Shown in pieces: positions 54,723-64,000 of a DNA stretch of 64,000 bases. Under the pieces are notes generated by a model. That model did not search any database. It saw nothing but the letters and a program-made list of their open reading frames with translations, and was not told the DNA's origin. Position 1 is the first letter of the stretch; each line of letters starts with the position of its first letter. The position numbers and the translations under genes were made by a program. The DNA is taken from assembly GCF_005747095.1 (NCBI RefSeq), contig NZ_SWLG01000006.1:1-64000 (forward strand), written 5' to 3'. Origin of the DNA: Exobacillus caeni. Lineage in GTDB: Bacteria > Bacillota > Bacilli > Bacillales > Guptibacillaceae.

Positions 54723-55880
54723 GTGAAGAAAATCAGCTTGTTAGGGGCTACCGGCTCAATCGGAACCCAGACAGTAGATGTGATCGCATCTAACCCGGAG
54801 TCCTTTTCGCTAGAAGCCCTTTCGATGGGAAGGAACTTAGAAAAGGGATTGGAAATAATCAACAAACTATCCCCTAAACTCGTTTGCGTTCAAAAAAAAG
54901 AGGATGCAGAGAAACTACAACATGATATTCCCGCTCAAACAAAAGTAGTGTATGGGGATACAGGGTTGATAGAAGTTGCTACTTTCCCTGATGCCGAAGT
55001 ACTCGTTAATGCTGTGATAGGCAGCGTAGGGCTTGCGCCTACTCTTGCCGCGATTGAAACCGGCAAAACAATCGCGCTTGCGAACAAGGAAACACTAGTA
55101 ACTGCTGGGCATATCGTGATGGAAGCTGCTAGTAAGCATAACGTTAGAATCTTGCCTGTCGATAGTGAACATTCAGCTATTTTTCAATGTTTAAATGGAG
55201 AGAATGAAAAGGAAATCAGCCGGTTGATCCTGACTGGTTCGGGAGGGAGCTTTCGAGACAGAAAAAGATCCGAGCTGAAGAATGTAACCATAGAGGACGC
55301 ACTCAATCACCCAAACTGGTCGATGGGTGCTAAAATCACCATCGATTCGGCAACAATGATGAACAAAGGGCTTGAAGTAATCGAAGCTCATTGGTTTTTC
55401 GATATGCCTTATGAAAAAATTGATGTTGTGCTCCACAAGGAAAGCATTATCCATTCCATGGTAGAATTTATAGATGGAAGTGTTATGGCGCATCTAGGGA
55501 ATCCGGACATGAGGATTCCGATTCAATACGCGCTAAGCTTTCCTGAAAGGCTTGAAATAAAAGGTTCAAAACCGTTAAACTTATGGGAAGTAGGCAAACT
55601 GCATTTCAGCCAGGTAGACTATGAGCGGTACAGATGCCTTGCTCTTGCTTTTCAGGCAGGCAAAGAGGGCGGAACGATGCCTACCGTCCTTAATGCTGCC
55701 AATGAAGTTGCGGTTAACCATTTCTTAAAAGGTAATATTGAATTTTTAGCCATAGAAGAACTAGTTGAACGGTCATTGGATGAACATGAAGCTGTTCAAA
55801 ATGCTTCCCTTGAGCAAATAGTGGAAGTCGATGCTCAAACACGCGAGTTCGTGCAGTCACTAATTACACAAAGGTGGTAA
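54723..55880 (+). CDS. dxr: 1-deoxy-D-xylulose 5-phosphate reductoisomerase
   Basis: The 385-residue enzyme forms MEP in the non-mevalonate isoprenoid pathway, supplying UppS. NADPH-binding [18 protein letters not shown] opens the protein; NKETLVTAG near residue 122, [13 protein letters not shown] near 147 and the metal/substrate loop [26 protein letters not shown] near 200 are typical. GTG at 54723 is ten bases after GGAGG. Followed by rseP after six bases. Confidence 0.96.
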   Translation: MKKISLLGATGSIGTQTVDVIASNPESFSLEALSMGRNLEKGLEIINKLSPKLVCVQKKEDAEKLQHDIPAQTKVVYGDTGLIEVATFPDAEVLVNAVIGSVGLAPTLAAIETGKTIALANKETLVTAGHIVMEAASKHNVRILPVDSEHSAIFQCLNGENEKEISRLILTGSGGSFRDRKRSELKNVTIEDALNHPNWSMGAKITIDSATMMNKGLEVIEAHWFFDMPYEKIDVVLHKESIIHSMVEFIDGSVMAHLGNPDMRIPIQYALSFPERLEIKGSKPLNLWEVGKLHFSQVDYERYRCLALAFQAGKEGGTMPTVLNAANEVAVNHFLKGNIEFLAIEELVERSLDEHEAVQNASLEQIVEVDAQTREFVQSLITQRW

Positions 55881-55886
55881 AAAATT

Positions 55887-57143
55887 ATGAATACCGTTAT
55901 TTCAATTATTATTATTTTTGGAGCGCTCGTCTTTTTTCATGAGCTTGGGCATTTGCTTCTAGCCAAAAGAGCAGGTATTCTTTGCCGTGAGTTTGCAATC
56001 GGCTTCGGACCAAAGTTGTTTACAATTAAAAAAGGCGAGACAGTCTATACTATTCGCCTGCTTCCGCTTGGGGGATTTGTTCGAATGGCCGGTGAAGATC
56101 CGGAAATGATAGATTTAAAACCGGGCCACCGAATCGGTTTGATTTTCAATAAAAATAACAAAGTGAGCAAAATTGTTGTCAATCAAAAATCGAAATTCAA
56201 TAATTTAAAAGAAATTGTCATTGAAGATGCGGATCTTGAGCACAAGTTATTCATTAGAGGATATGAGAATGAAGATGAACCAGCACAGGTTTATCTAGTT
56301 GATGATAAAGCCCATTATTATATGGACGGTTCAGAGTTTCAGATCGCTCCCCATGATCGCCAGTTCGGTTCAAAGTCCCTATGGGACCGTTTTCTTGCAA
56401 TCTTTGCAGGTCCGTTAATGAACTTTTTGCTGGCATTTGTCATCCTGGTAATATTCGGCCTTCTCCAGGGAACGCCAACTAACCAGATAGACAGGGTTAT
56501 CCCTGATAGCCGTGCAAGTGAAGCGGGCTTGATGGACGGTGACCGTATCGTCTCGATCGAAGGCACAAAAATAGAAGACTGGAGCACGATGGAGACGCTC
56601 ATCCAGCAAAACGCCAACAACCAATTAGCGATGGAAGTTGAACGAAGTGGTGAGCGGGTTGATCTTTCTGTAACTCCTGAATCAAGGGAAACCGTCGAAG
56701 GCCAGGAACCGATCGGATTTATCGGGGTGGAGCCAGCATACGAAGTTTCGTTAATACGTTCATTAACATATGGTTTTTCTACGACCGTTGATTGGACAAA
56801 AGCGATAGTAGTCGGAGTTGGCCAGCTTGTTACGGGTCAGGTCGCATTGGACCAGCTCTCAGGCCCTGTTGGCATCTACAGCTATACAGATCAAGCAGCC
56901 GAGGGCGGGATATTCGTTTTAATGCGCTGGGCAGCGATCCTGAGCATTAACCTTGGAATCTTTAACCTGCTGCCATTGCCTGCTCTTGATGGAGGAAGGC
57001 TGCTATTTATCGGACTTGAAGCAGTCAGAGGCAAACCCATTGATCCACAAAAGGAAAGCCTTGTACACTTTATCGGTTTTGCCTTCTTAATGTTATTGAT
57101 GCTTGTTGTGACATGGAATGATATTCATAAGTTCTTCTTGTAA
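55887..57143 (+). CDS. rseP: Intramembrane site-2 metalloprotease RseP (RasP)
   Basis: The 418-residue protease cuts anti-sigma factors and signal-peptide remnants within the membrane. The zinc site HELGH lies in the first transmembrane helix (about 17-21), a PDZ domain spans about 185-270, and the second ligand motif LPALDGGRLLF is near 370; four hydrophobic segments are visible. RasP controls SigW and SigV in B. subtilis and clears cut FtsL. Weak AGGTGG site in the dxr end. Confidence 0.95.
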   Translation: MNTVISIIIIFGALVFFHELGHLLLAKRAGILCREFAIGFGPKLFTIKKGETVYTIRLLPLGGFVRMAGEDPEMIDLKPGHRIGLIFNKNNKVSKIVVNQKSKFNNLKEIVIEDADLEHKLFIRGYENEDEPAQVYLVDDKAHYYMDGSEFQIAPHDRQFGSKSLWDRFLAIFAGPLMNFLLAFVILVIFGLLQGTPTNQIDRVIPDSRASEAGLMDGDRIVSIEGTKIEDWSTMETLIQQNANNQLAMEVERSGERVDLSVTPESRETVEGQEPIGFIGVEPAYEVSLIRSLTYGFSTTVDWTKAIVVGVGQLVTGQVALDQLSGPVGIYSYTDQAAEGGIFVLMRWAAILSINLGIFNLLPLPALDGGRLLFIGLEAVRGKPIDPQKESLVHFIGFAFLMLLMLVVTWNDIHKFFL

Positions 57144-57194
57144 GCCGGTTATCTTAACCAGTTGACGTACGATAGTAGAAATGAGGTGCACGTT

Positions 57195-58835
57195 ATGAAA
57201 CAATCCCACTATTTTAATCCTACCCTAAGAGAATTACCGGCTGATGCCGAGGTGATCAGCCATCAGCTATTGCTTCGTGCAGGTTATATGCGGCAAAATG
57301 CTGCAGGGATTTATTCTTATTTGCCTTTAGGAAAGAGAGTGCTTCGGAAAATTGAAGATGTGATCCGCGAAGAGCTTGACAGCGCAGGTGCACAGGAATT
57401 GCTGATGCCGGCAATCCAACCTGCGGAGCTATGGCAGGAAACAGGAAGATGGGAAGTATACGGTCCCGAACTCATGAGGCTTAAAGACCGTCATGATCGC
57501 CCGTTCGCTCTAGGTGCTACCCACGAAGAGCTCATTACGAGCCTTGTGCGAGACGAGCTTAATTCTTATAAACAAATGCCAGTGATCCTGTACCAGATCC
57601 AAACAAAGTATCGGGATGAAAGAAGGCCGCGTTTCGGCTTGCTGCGTGGCCGAGAGTTTATTATGAAGGATGCATATTCGTTTCACTCCAGCCAGGAGCA
57701 GCTTGATGATGCTTATCGGTTAATGCATGAAACATATTCTAAAATCTTCACAAGGCTTGGCCTTGATTTTCGCCCGGTTGTTGCCGATTCCGGCGCAATG
57801 GGTGGGAAGGATACAGAAGAATTCATGGCATTATCTAAAGTGGGCGAAGATACAATCGCATACTCTGACTCTTCTGATTATGCTGCAAACATCGAGATGA
57901 CTGAAGTTCATGTACAGTATGAAAAAAGCGGCGAACCTGAAAAAGAACTCGAAAAAACGAACTCTGTAGCTGAAGTGGGAGCAGAGAAAATCATTAAGTT
58001 TTCGGCCTATCGGTCAGGCGAAGAACGTATTATTGTTCTTGTCCGCGGAGACCATGAGATCAATGAAGTAAAAGTTAAACATTTACTGGAAGTTGAAATG
58101 CTTGAAGAAATACATGAACTGGAAGGTCTGAATCCTGTTGGTGTTTCCGGAGTGAAAGTTGTTGCAGACAATGCCGTTAAAAGTGTGGTGAATGGAATTT
58201 GCCGGCTTGATAAGGAGTTAGTGTATCATAACGTTAACCCAGAACGTGATATTCCAGTTGATACTTATACAGATATACGTTTTATCAAGGAAGGAGACCC
58301 ATCTCCTGACGGCAAGGGAACGATTAAGTTTGCTGAGGGAATCGAAGTAGGACAGGTATTTAAACTGGGAACAAAGTACAGTGAAGCGATGGGTGCGAAT
58401 TATTTGGATGAAAACGGAAAAGCGCAGCCGATTATTATGGGTTGTTATGGGATAGGCGTTTCACGTGTAATGGCGTCTGTGGCAGAACAAATGCACGATG
58501 ATAACGGACTTCTCTGGCCAAAAACTCTTGCACCATTCCAGGTACACTTGATTGCTGTTAATGTGAAAGACGAAGCACAAAACAAGCTTGGAGAAGAATT
58601 ATACGAAAAGTTGAAAAGCGAAAAGTATGACGTTTTATATGATGACCGGAAAGAACGTGCGGGTGTTAAATTTAAAGATTCTGATTTGATCGGGATTCCT
58701 TTGCGAGTTGTAATCGGTAAAAAAGCCGGCGATGGAATTGTTGAAGTGAAAGTAAGAAAAACAGGGGAAACGTTTGAAGTGGATGCTTCTGAACTGGAAT
58801 CAACGCTCAAGCGCCTGTGGGACAATTTAGATTAA
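57195..58835 (+). CDS. proS: Prolyl-tRNA synthetase, bacterial type
   Basis: The 546-residue class II synthetase charges tRNA-Pro. Motif 1 region, motif 2 ([18 protein letters not shown] near residue 140) and motif 3 (GCYGIGVSR near 415) are intact, and the C-terminal anticodon domain is present. It is about 18 residues shorter than B. subtilis ProRS; the deficit lies in the INS editing domain (about 230-370), where a leading helix and a glycine-rich GPVG loop seem reduced. ATG at 57195 follows ATGAGGTG; earlier in-frame codons were rejected. No T-box leader is visible. Confidence 0.93.
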   Translation: MKQSHYFNPTLRELPADAEVISHQLLLRAGYMRQNAAGIYSYLPLGKRVLRKIEDVIREELDSAGAQELLMPAIQPAELWQETGRWEVYGPELMRLKDRHDRPFALGATHEELITSLVRDELNSYKQMPVILYQIQTKYRDERRPRFGLLRGREFIMKDAYSFHSSQEQLDDAYRLMHETYSKIFTRLGLDFRPVVADSGAMGGKDTEEFMALSKVGEDTIAYSDSSDYAANIEMTEVHVQYEKSGEPEKELEKTNSVAEVGAEKIIKFSAYRSGEERIIVLVRGDHEINEVKVKHLLEVEMLEEIHELEGLNPVGVSGVKVVADNAVKSVVNGICRLDKELVYHNVNPERDIPVDTYTDIRFIKEGDPSPDGKGTIKFAEGIEVGQVFKLGTKYSEAMGANYLDENGKAQPIIMGCYGIGVSRVMASVAEQMHDDNGLLWPKTLAPFQVHLIAVNVKDEAQNKLGEELYEKLKSEKYDVLYDDRKERAGVKFKDSDLIGIPLRVVIGKKAGDGIVEVKVRKTGETFEVDASELESTLKRLWDNLD

Positions 58836-58912
58836 GATTGAAGGTGCCTCTGGGTCGAGGGGTGCCTTTCGTGGTTTTGACCCGGATTGTTCTGAATAGA
58901 GGGGGATATACA

Positions 58913-61900
58913 ATGGAACAAGAAGAACAGATTCGAAAAGAACGAATGCAGCTTCTTCTCCAACAGATAGCGTTTCCTGAAGCATTAGGAAAAACATATT
59001 TTCAAGAAAGCAAGATTGAAAAGTTGACAATATTTAAAGAGACAAGAAAATGGCATTTCCGTATTTCGGTTCCCTCCATTTTGCCCTTCGAAGTGTTCCA
59101 GCTTTTTACAAGCCACCTTGTTAATGGGCTCAGCCACATTGCTAAAGTCGATTTTTCAATTTCAGGCAGCGGGGATGCTGTAGAGGACAGGGTTAAAGAA
59201 TACTGGAGTCATTGTGTAGAAAAACTAAGCGACCATTCGGTCTCCATGACAGAGGTGCTTAAAAACCAGGAACCTAGAATGAATGGGAATAAGCTGATAA
59301 TATCTGTTCGCAATCAAACGGAAGCTACCATCGCGAAAAGAAAGCTTGCCGATCCAATCGCAGCGATCTATGAATCCTGTGGATTTCCAAAACTCTTTCT
59401 TGAAGTAGAGGTAAAAGAATCTGAACAGGATTACCAGAAGTTTATGGAACAAAAACAACAGGAAGACCAGACGAAGGTCATGCAGGCACTAATGGAGAAA
59501 CAAAAAGCTGATAAAGGCGGCGACAAAGCGAAGGTGCCGGATACGTTAGTTATCGGATATAAAATCAAGGATGATCCCGTCGCGATCGAAACGATACAGG
59601 ATGAAGAACGCCGTGTAACCCTGCAGGGATATGTGTTTGATGCTGAAACAAGGGAACTCCGAAGCGGACGTACGCTATTGACGTTTAAGATTACAGATTA
59701 TACAGATTCTATTCTTATAAAAATGTTTTCAAGGGATAAAGAAGACGTTCCGATTCTTGAAGCCGTCAAAAAAGGCCTGTGGGTGAAAGTGAGAGGCGGA
59801 ATCCAAAATGATACATTCGTACGTGATCTTGTGATGATTGCAAACGATGTGAATGAAATTCCTCCGAAGTTTCGTGAAGACAAAGCGCCTGAAGGAGAAA
59901 AACGGGTAGAACTGCACCTTCACACTCCGATGAGCCAGATGGATGCTGTATCATCCGTTTCCAGCCTGGTCTCACAAGCAAAAAAATGGGGCCACGAAGC
60001 AATAGCAATTACAGACCATAATGTGGCACAATCTTTCCCGGAAGCTTTTGCAGCTGGAAAGAAAAACGATATTAAAATTCTTTACGGGCTAGAGGCAGAC
60101 CTTGTTGACGATGGAGTTCCGATTGCATACAACGAAGCAGATCGAAAGCTAGAAGATGATACTTACATTGTTTTTGACGTGGAAACAACCGGGCTATCGG
60201 CCGTCTACAATAAGATAATCGAGCTTGCGGCAGTAAAAGTCCATAATGGTGAGATCATTGACCGGTTCGAGCGTTTCGCTAATCCGCATCAGCCGTTATC
60301 TGCTACAACGATTGAGTTGACAGGAATCACGGATGACATGGTGGAAAATGCACCTGAGATCGAAGACGTTTTAAAAGATTTTCACGAGTTTATCGGAAAT
60401 GATATATTAGTAGCCCACAATGCCAGCTTCGATATGGGCTTTTTGAACGTAGGCTTTAGAAATATCGGGATCGGAGAAGCAAAGAACCCGGTGATCGACA
60501 CACTGGAACTCGCCCGTTTTCTCCATCCCGAGATGAGAAACCACCGTTTGAATACACTGTGTAAAAAGTATAATATCGAGCTTACTCAGCACCATAGGGC
60601 GATTTATGATGCGGAAGCAACTGGCTATTTATTGTGGGCTTTGCTAAAGGAAGCCTTTGAACAGGAAATTGTGAACCATAATCAGTTGAATGACAATATG
60701 GGTCAGGGCGGATTCCAGAGGACAAGGCCGTCTCATTGTATTCTTCTTGCTAAAAATGAGACTGGATTAAAGAACCTTTATAAACTCGTTTCATTATCCC
60801 ATATCGATTATTTCTATCGAACAGCAAGAATCCCGAGATCGAAGCTTGAAAAGCACCGTGAAGGAGTTTTGATAGGCTCCGGGTGTGACAAAGGAGAAGT
60901 ATTCGAAGGCATGATGCAAAAATCTCCTGAAGAAGTCGAAGAGATTGCCAAGTTCTATGACTATCTGGAGATTCAGCCGCCTTCCAACTATTATCACCTT
61001 ATTGAAAGAGAACTTGTTGAGGACGAAATGGCGCTAAGAGATATTCTTTCAAAGATCGTGAAGCTTGGCGAGAAGCTTGACAAGCCAGTAGCCGCTACAG
61101 GTAATGTCCATTATTTGAACCCGGAAGATCACATTTACCGAAAAATTTTAATTAAGAGCCAGGCGGGAAATCCGCTGAATCGAATAACACAGCCGGAAGT
61201 CCACTTCAGGACAACAGATGATATGCTTTCCGCGTTCAGCTTTCTAGGTGAAGAAAAGGCAAAAGATGTCGTCGTGAAAAACACCCAGCATATCGCTTCG
61301 CTCATTGAGGATGTTAAGCCGGTCAAGGATGATCTGTATACTCCACGTATTGAAGGAGCGGATGAAGAAATAAGGGAAATGAGCTATTCGATGGCCAGGA
61401 GCATTTACGGAGAAGAACTTCCTAAGCTGGTGGAAGATCGATTGGAAAAAGAGCTGAAAAGTATTATCGGCCATGGATTCGCCGTTATCTACCTTATCTC
61501 TCATAAACTAGTGAAAAAATCTTTGATAGATGGCTATCTAGTAGGCTCGCGGGGTTCTGTTGGTTCGTCGTTCGTTGCTACGATGACCGAAATCACAGAG
61601 GTAAACCCTCTGCCGCCGCATTACGTTTGCCCGAACTGTAAGCATTCGCATTTCTTTGATGATGGAAGTGTCGGCTCTGGATTCGACCTTCCTGATGAAA
61701 ACTGTCCGGAATGTGGAACGGAATATATAAAAGACGGCCATGATATACCGTTTGAAACATTCCTTGGATTTAAAGGGGACAAAGTTCCCGATATTGACTT
61801 GAACTTCTCTGGGGAGTACCAGCCGAGGGCCCATAATTATACAAAAGAGCTTTTTGGGGAAGACAATGTTTACCGTGCCGGTACAATAGGCACAGTCGCT

Positions 61901-63208
61901 GAAAAAACAGCTTACGGCTATGTAAAAGGCTATATGTCAGATTACGATCTTCATTACCGCGGAGCAGAAATAGACAGGCTTGTATCAGGATGTACAGGTG
62001 TCAAAAGAACATCTGGCCAGCATCCTGGCGGAATTATCGTGGTACCGGATTATATGGATATCTTTGACTTTTCACCGATTCAATATCCTGCTGATGACAA
62101 AACATCTGCATGGAAAACGACCCACTTTGATTTCCATTCGATCCATGATAACCTGCTGAAGCTCGATATACTCGGGCACGATGATCCGACCGTGATCCGC
62201 ATGCTTCAGGACTTGAGCGGAATCGATCCAAAAACGATCCCTACCGACGATCCTGAAGTGATGAAACTGTTCAGCGGTACAGAGTCACTCGGTGTGGAGC
62301 AGGATCAAATCATGTGTAAGACTGGAACTTACGGGATTCCTGAATTCGGTACACGGTTTGTAAGGCAGATGTTAGAGGATACGAAACCGAGCACATTCTC
62401 AGAACTTGTCCAGATTTCAGGCCTTTCTCACGGGACAGATGTGTGGCTGGGAAATGCACAGGAGCTTATCCAGAGCGGCACATGTACACTTAGTGATGTG
62501 ATCGGATGCCGTGATGATATTATGGTCTACTTGATCTATAAAGGGCTAGAGCCTTCATTAGCATTTAAAATCATGGAGTTCGTGCGTAAAGGCAAAGGGC
62601 TGCAGGATGAATGGGTAGAAGAAATGAAGAAGCACGATGTTCCGGACTGGTATATCGATTCTTGCTTGAAGATCAAATACATGTTCCCGAAAGCCCACGC
62701 TGCAGCATATGTACTAATGGCAGTACGGATCGCTTACTTTAAAGTACATCACCCGATTCTGTTTTACGCTGCTTACTTTACCGTCCGCGCGGATGACTTT
62801 GATATCGACACGATGGTAAAAGGCTCAAATGCGATCCGTTCCAGGATTGAAGAGATCAATGACAAAGGACTCGATGCATCGCCGAAAGAGAAGAACCTGC
62901 TGACAGTACTTGAAATAGCTCTTGAGATGAGCGAGAGGGGACTATCGATGCAAAAGGTTGACTTGTACCGCTCAACTGCTTCGGAATTTGTCGTGGATGG
63001 AGATTCTTTGATACCTCCGTTCAACTCCTTGCCTGGGGTCGGAACGAACGCTGCATTGAATATCGTTAAAGCGAGAGAAGAAGGGGAGTTCTTATCAAAA
63101 GAAGACCTTCAGCAGCGAAGCAAGATATCGAAAACTGTGCTGGAATACCTTGATGACCACGGATGTCTCGAAGGGCTTCCTGATGCTAATCAACTGTCTT
63201 TGTTTTAG
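58913..63208 (+). CDS. polC: DNA polymerase III PolC, Gram-positive type
   Basis: The 1431-residue replicative polymerase has an N-terminal domain, an OB fold, a PHP domain split by the proofreading exonuclease ([15 protein letters not shown] near residue 330; exonuclease FDVETTGL near 420), and a C family polymerase with the zinc pair CPNCKHS...CPECGTE near 905-940 and catalytic Asp residues in [12 protein letters not shown] near 962. ATG at 58913 follows AGAGGGGGAT; an earlier in-frame GTG overlaps proS and is not conserved. Length is typical. Confidence 0.97.
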   Translation: MEQEEQIRKERMQLLLQQIAFPEALGKTYFQESKIEKLTIFKETRKWHFRISVPSILPFEVFQLFTSHLVNGLSHIAKVDFSISGSGDAVEDRVKEYWSHCVEKLSDHSVSMTEVLKNQEPRMNGNKLIISVRNQTEATIAKRKLADPIAAIYESCGFPKLFLEVEVKESEQDYQKFMEQKQQEDQTKVMQALMEKQKADKGGDKAKVPDTLVIGYKIKDDPVAIETIQDEERRVTLQGYVFDAETRELRSGRTLLTFKITDYTDSILIKMFSRDKEDVPILEAVKKGLWVKVRGGIQNDTFVRDLVMIANDVNEIPPKFREDKAPEGEKRVELHLHTPMSQMDAVSSVSSLVSQAKKWGHEAIAITDHNVAQSFPEAFAAGKKNDIKILYGLEADLVDDGVPIAYNEADRKLEDDTYIVFDVETTGLSAVYNKIIELAAVKVHNGEIIDRFERFANPHQPLSATTIELTGITDDMVENAPEIEDVLKDFHEFIGNDILVAHNASFDMGFLNVGFRNIGIGEAKNPVIDTLELARFLHPEMRNHRLNTLCKKYNIELTQHHRAIYDAEATGYLLWALLKEAFEQEIVNHNQLNDNMGQGGFQRTRPSHCILLAKNETGLKNLYKLVSLSHIDYFYRTARIPRSKLEKHREGVLIGSGCDKGEVFEGMMQKSPEEVEEIAKFYDYLEIQPPSNYYHLIERELVEDEMALRDILSKIVKLGEKLDKPVAATGNVHYLNPEDHIYRKILIKSQAGNPLNRITQPEVHFRTTDDMLSAFSFLGEEKAKDVVVKNTQHIASLIEDVKPVKDDLYTPRIEGADEEIREMSYSMARSIYGEELPKLVEDRLEKELKSIIGHGFAVIYLISHKLVKKSLIDGYLVGSRGSVGSSFVATMTEITEVNPLPPHYVCPNCKHSHFFDDGSVGSGFDLPDENCPECGTEYIKDGHDIPFETFLGFKGDKVPDIDLNFSGEYQPRAHNYTKELFGEDNVYRAGTIGTVAEKTAYGYVKGYMSDYDLHYRGAEIDRLVSGCTGVKRTSGQHPGGIIVVPDYMDIFDFSPIQYPADDKTSAWKTTHFDFHSIHDNLLKLDILGHDDPTVIRMLQDLSGIDPKTIPTDDPEVMKLFSGTESLGVEQDQIMCKTGTYGIPEFGTRFVRQMLEDTKPSTFSELVQISGLSHGTDVWLGNAQELIQSGTCTLSDVIGCRDDIMVYLIYKGLEPSLAFKIMEFVRKGKGLQDEWVEEMKKHDVPDWYIDSCLKIKYMFPKAHAAAYVLMAVRIAYFKVHHPILFYAAYFTVRADDFDIDTMVKGSNAIRSRIEEINDKGLDASPKEKNLLTVLEIALEMSERGLSMQKVDLYRSTASEFVVDGDSLIPPFNSLPGVGTNAALNIVKAREEGEFLSKEDLQQRSKISKTVLEYLDDHGCLEGLPDANQLSLF

Positions 63209-63270
63209 GATTCTGGAAGCAAATTAGCTTTCATTTGATCGTAGGATAACTGTCATAGCAGTGTATTCAG

Positions 63271-63299
63271 TTGAATTGGACATACGGTTATGATATAGT
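63271..63299 (+). promoter_or_regulatory. SigA promoter of rimP-nusA operon
   Basis: TTGAAT (63271-63276) and TATAGT (63294-63299) are 17 bases apart, giving a leader of about 108 bases to rimP. Confidence 0.8.
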
Positions 63300-63335
63300 A
63301 TTTGTGGAAATACTACTGAATAAGAGTGTAGACCG

Positions 63336-63364
63336 AAGAGTGGGTGAAGCCCACTCTTTCGTTT
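63336..63364 (+). terminator. Terminator-like hairpin in the rimP leader
   Basis: AAGAGTGGG and CCCACTCTT form a perfect nine-base stem with a five-base loop, followed by TCGTTTT. It lies downstream of the promoter, so it may attenuate the rimP-nusA operon as well as end polC transcription. Confidence 0.75.
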
Positions 63365-63413
63365 TCAGCATTGAAATCGGACCTTTGGAATGCAGCTGAA
63401 AGGAGGCAACACA

Positions 63414-63887
63414 GTGGCAAAAACAGATGTTATTAACACTACAGAAGAATTAGTAAAACCAATCTTAGAGGATATGAAGCTGGAGCTAGTGGATATAGAG
63501 TTTACACAGGAAGGGGCAAATTGGTTTCTCCGCGTTTATATTGACTCGCCGACAGGAGTCGATATTGAAGAATGCGGCAAAGTAAGTGAGAAACTGAGTG
63601 AGAAGCTGGATAAAAAGGATCCGATTGAACAGGCGTACTTTTTAGAAGTCTCTTCTCCAGGAGCAGAACGCCCATTAAAAAAAGAAAGCGATTTTAACAG
63701 TGCGGTAGGAAAAAATGTCCATATCACTACCTATGAGAAGATCGATGGCGAAAAAGTGTTTGAGGGAGAACTTCTTTCATTTGACGGGGAAACCGTTGCC
63801 ATTGAGAGGAAGGTAAAAACGAAAAAACAGAGAATTGAAATACCATATGAAAAAGTAGCAAGTGCCAGGCTTGCTGTTGTTTTTTAA
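63414..63887 (+). CDS. rimP: Ribosome maturation factor RimP (YlxS)
   Basis: The 157-residue protein assists 30S assembly around S12 and S5. An N-terminal alpha-beta domain ([22 protein letters not shown] near residue 25; [17 protein letters not shown] near 80) is followed by an SH3-like C-terminal domain. GTG at 63414 follows GAAAGGAGG; eight in-frame codons upstream are not conserved. It leads the nusA operon, as in most bacteria. Confidence 0.95.
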   Translation: MAKTDVINTTEELVKPILEDMKLELVDIEFTQEGANWFLRVYIDSPTGVDIEECGKVSEKLSEKLDKKDPIEQAYFLEVSSPGAERPLKKESDFNSAVGKNVHITTYEKIDGEKVFEGELLSFDGETVAIERKVKTKKQRIEIPYEKVASARLAVVF

Positions 63888-63905
63888 TAAAAGGGGAGAG
63901 AAATG

Positions 63906-64000
63906 ATGAACAGCGATCTTTTAGATGCTCTGACGGTATTGGAAAAGGAAAAAGGGATAAGCAAGGACATTTTAGTCGAAGCCATAGAAGCCGCGCTTAT
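63906..64000 (+). CDS. nusA: Transcription termination/antitermination factor NusA (5' part)
   Basis: Only the first 31 complete codons are in the window: MNSDLLDALTVLEKEKGISK, then DILVEAIEAAL, matching the NusA N-terminal polymerase-binding domain. ATG codons at 63903 and 63906 are both in frame with AGGGGAG upstream; 63906 gives the better spacing and family length. The gene continues past the window end. Confidence 0.93.
   Translation, partial: MNSDLLDALTVLEKEKGISKDILVEAIEAAL

Noticed and set aside
57144-57194. T-box leader for proS
   Set aside because: Only 51 bases separate it from rseP and there is no specifier or AGGGTGG-type antiterminator sequence.
58841-58875. Terminator between proS and polC
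   Set aside because: The two GGTGCC blocks pair only with several wobbles and there is no T run; probably the genes are co-transcribed.

Overview
The window is one continuous stretch of a low-to-moderate GC Firmicutes chromosome, from a spore-forming member of the Bacillaceae or a close relative. The case rests on gene order, on product lengths close to the Bacillus subtilis proteins (from memory, no alignment run), strong AGGAGG-type ribosome binding sites, frequent GTG/TTG starts, and the sporulation peptide SpoVM. The genus cannot be fixed from the sequence alone. 63 protein genes are supported; 61 lie on the + strand and two small ones (rpmB and a UPF0435/YfkK gene) on the - strand. No tRNA, rRNA, insertion sequence, prophage or CRISPR array was seen.

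Layout. 1-15090: yicC-like RNase, remA, gmk, rpoZ, coaBC, priA, def, fmt, rsmB, prpC-prkC (Ser/Thr phosphatase and kinase), rsgA, rpe, then thiT-thiN (thiamine uptake and pyrophosphorylation), spoVM and the opposing rpmB. 15091-25920: asp23-like gene, fakA, sdaAB-sdaAA, recG, then the FapR-controlled lipid block fapR-plsX-fabD-fabG with acpP and rnc. 25921-33750: the - strand UPF0435 gene, smc, ftsY, ylxM, ffh, rpsP, khpA. 33750-39800: ylqD, rimM, trmD, a repeat-rich gap, rplS, lepB, rbgA, rnhB and a small SASP-like gene. 39800-49400: sucCD, dprA, topA, xerC, hslVU, codY. 49400-64000: rpsB, tsf, pyrH, frr, uppS, cdsA, dxr, rseP, proS, polC, rimP and the first codons of nusA.

How it works together. 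This is core growth machinery: translation (ribosomal proteins, ribosome assembly GTPases RsgA and RbgA, processing factors RimM and RimP, Def/Fmt, EF-Ts, Frr, ProRS), protein targeting (Ffh, FtsY, signal peptidase, RseP), replication and chromosome handling (PolC, PriA, RecG, TopA, Smc, XerC), lipid and isoprenoid precursors (FapR regulon, FakA, CdsA, UppS, Dxr), and global regulators (CodY, PrkC/PrpC, RemA). Genes are packed as operons with many overlaps, separated by clear promoters and intrinsic terminators.

Compared with the B. subtilis order, several genes are missing from their usual places: rlmN (rsmB-prpC), ylqG/ylqH (rnhB-sucC), trmFO (topA-xerC) and the whole flagellar/chemotaxis operon (codY-rpsB). 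thiT, lepB, the UPF0435 gene and the SASP-like gene are extra. I found no convincing new multi-gene system. The most interesting leads are a family of short structured intergenic repeats (33812-33939 and 35854-36316), a palindromic element at 49450-49499, nested inverted repeats upstream of smc, a divergent half-SASP gene, a prolyl-tRNA synthetase with an apparently reduced editing domain, an HslV whose second residue is Glu, and several unexplained leader structures (uppS, xerC, rimP).
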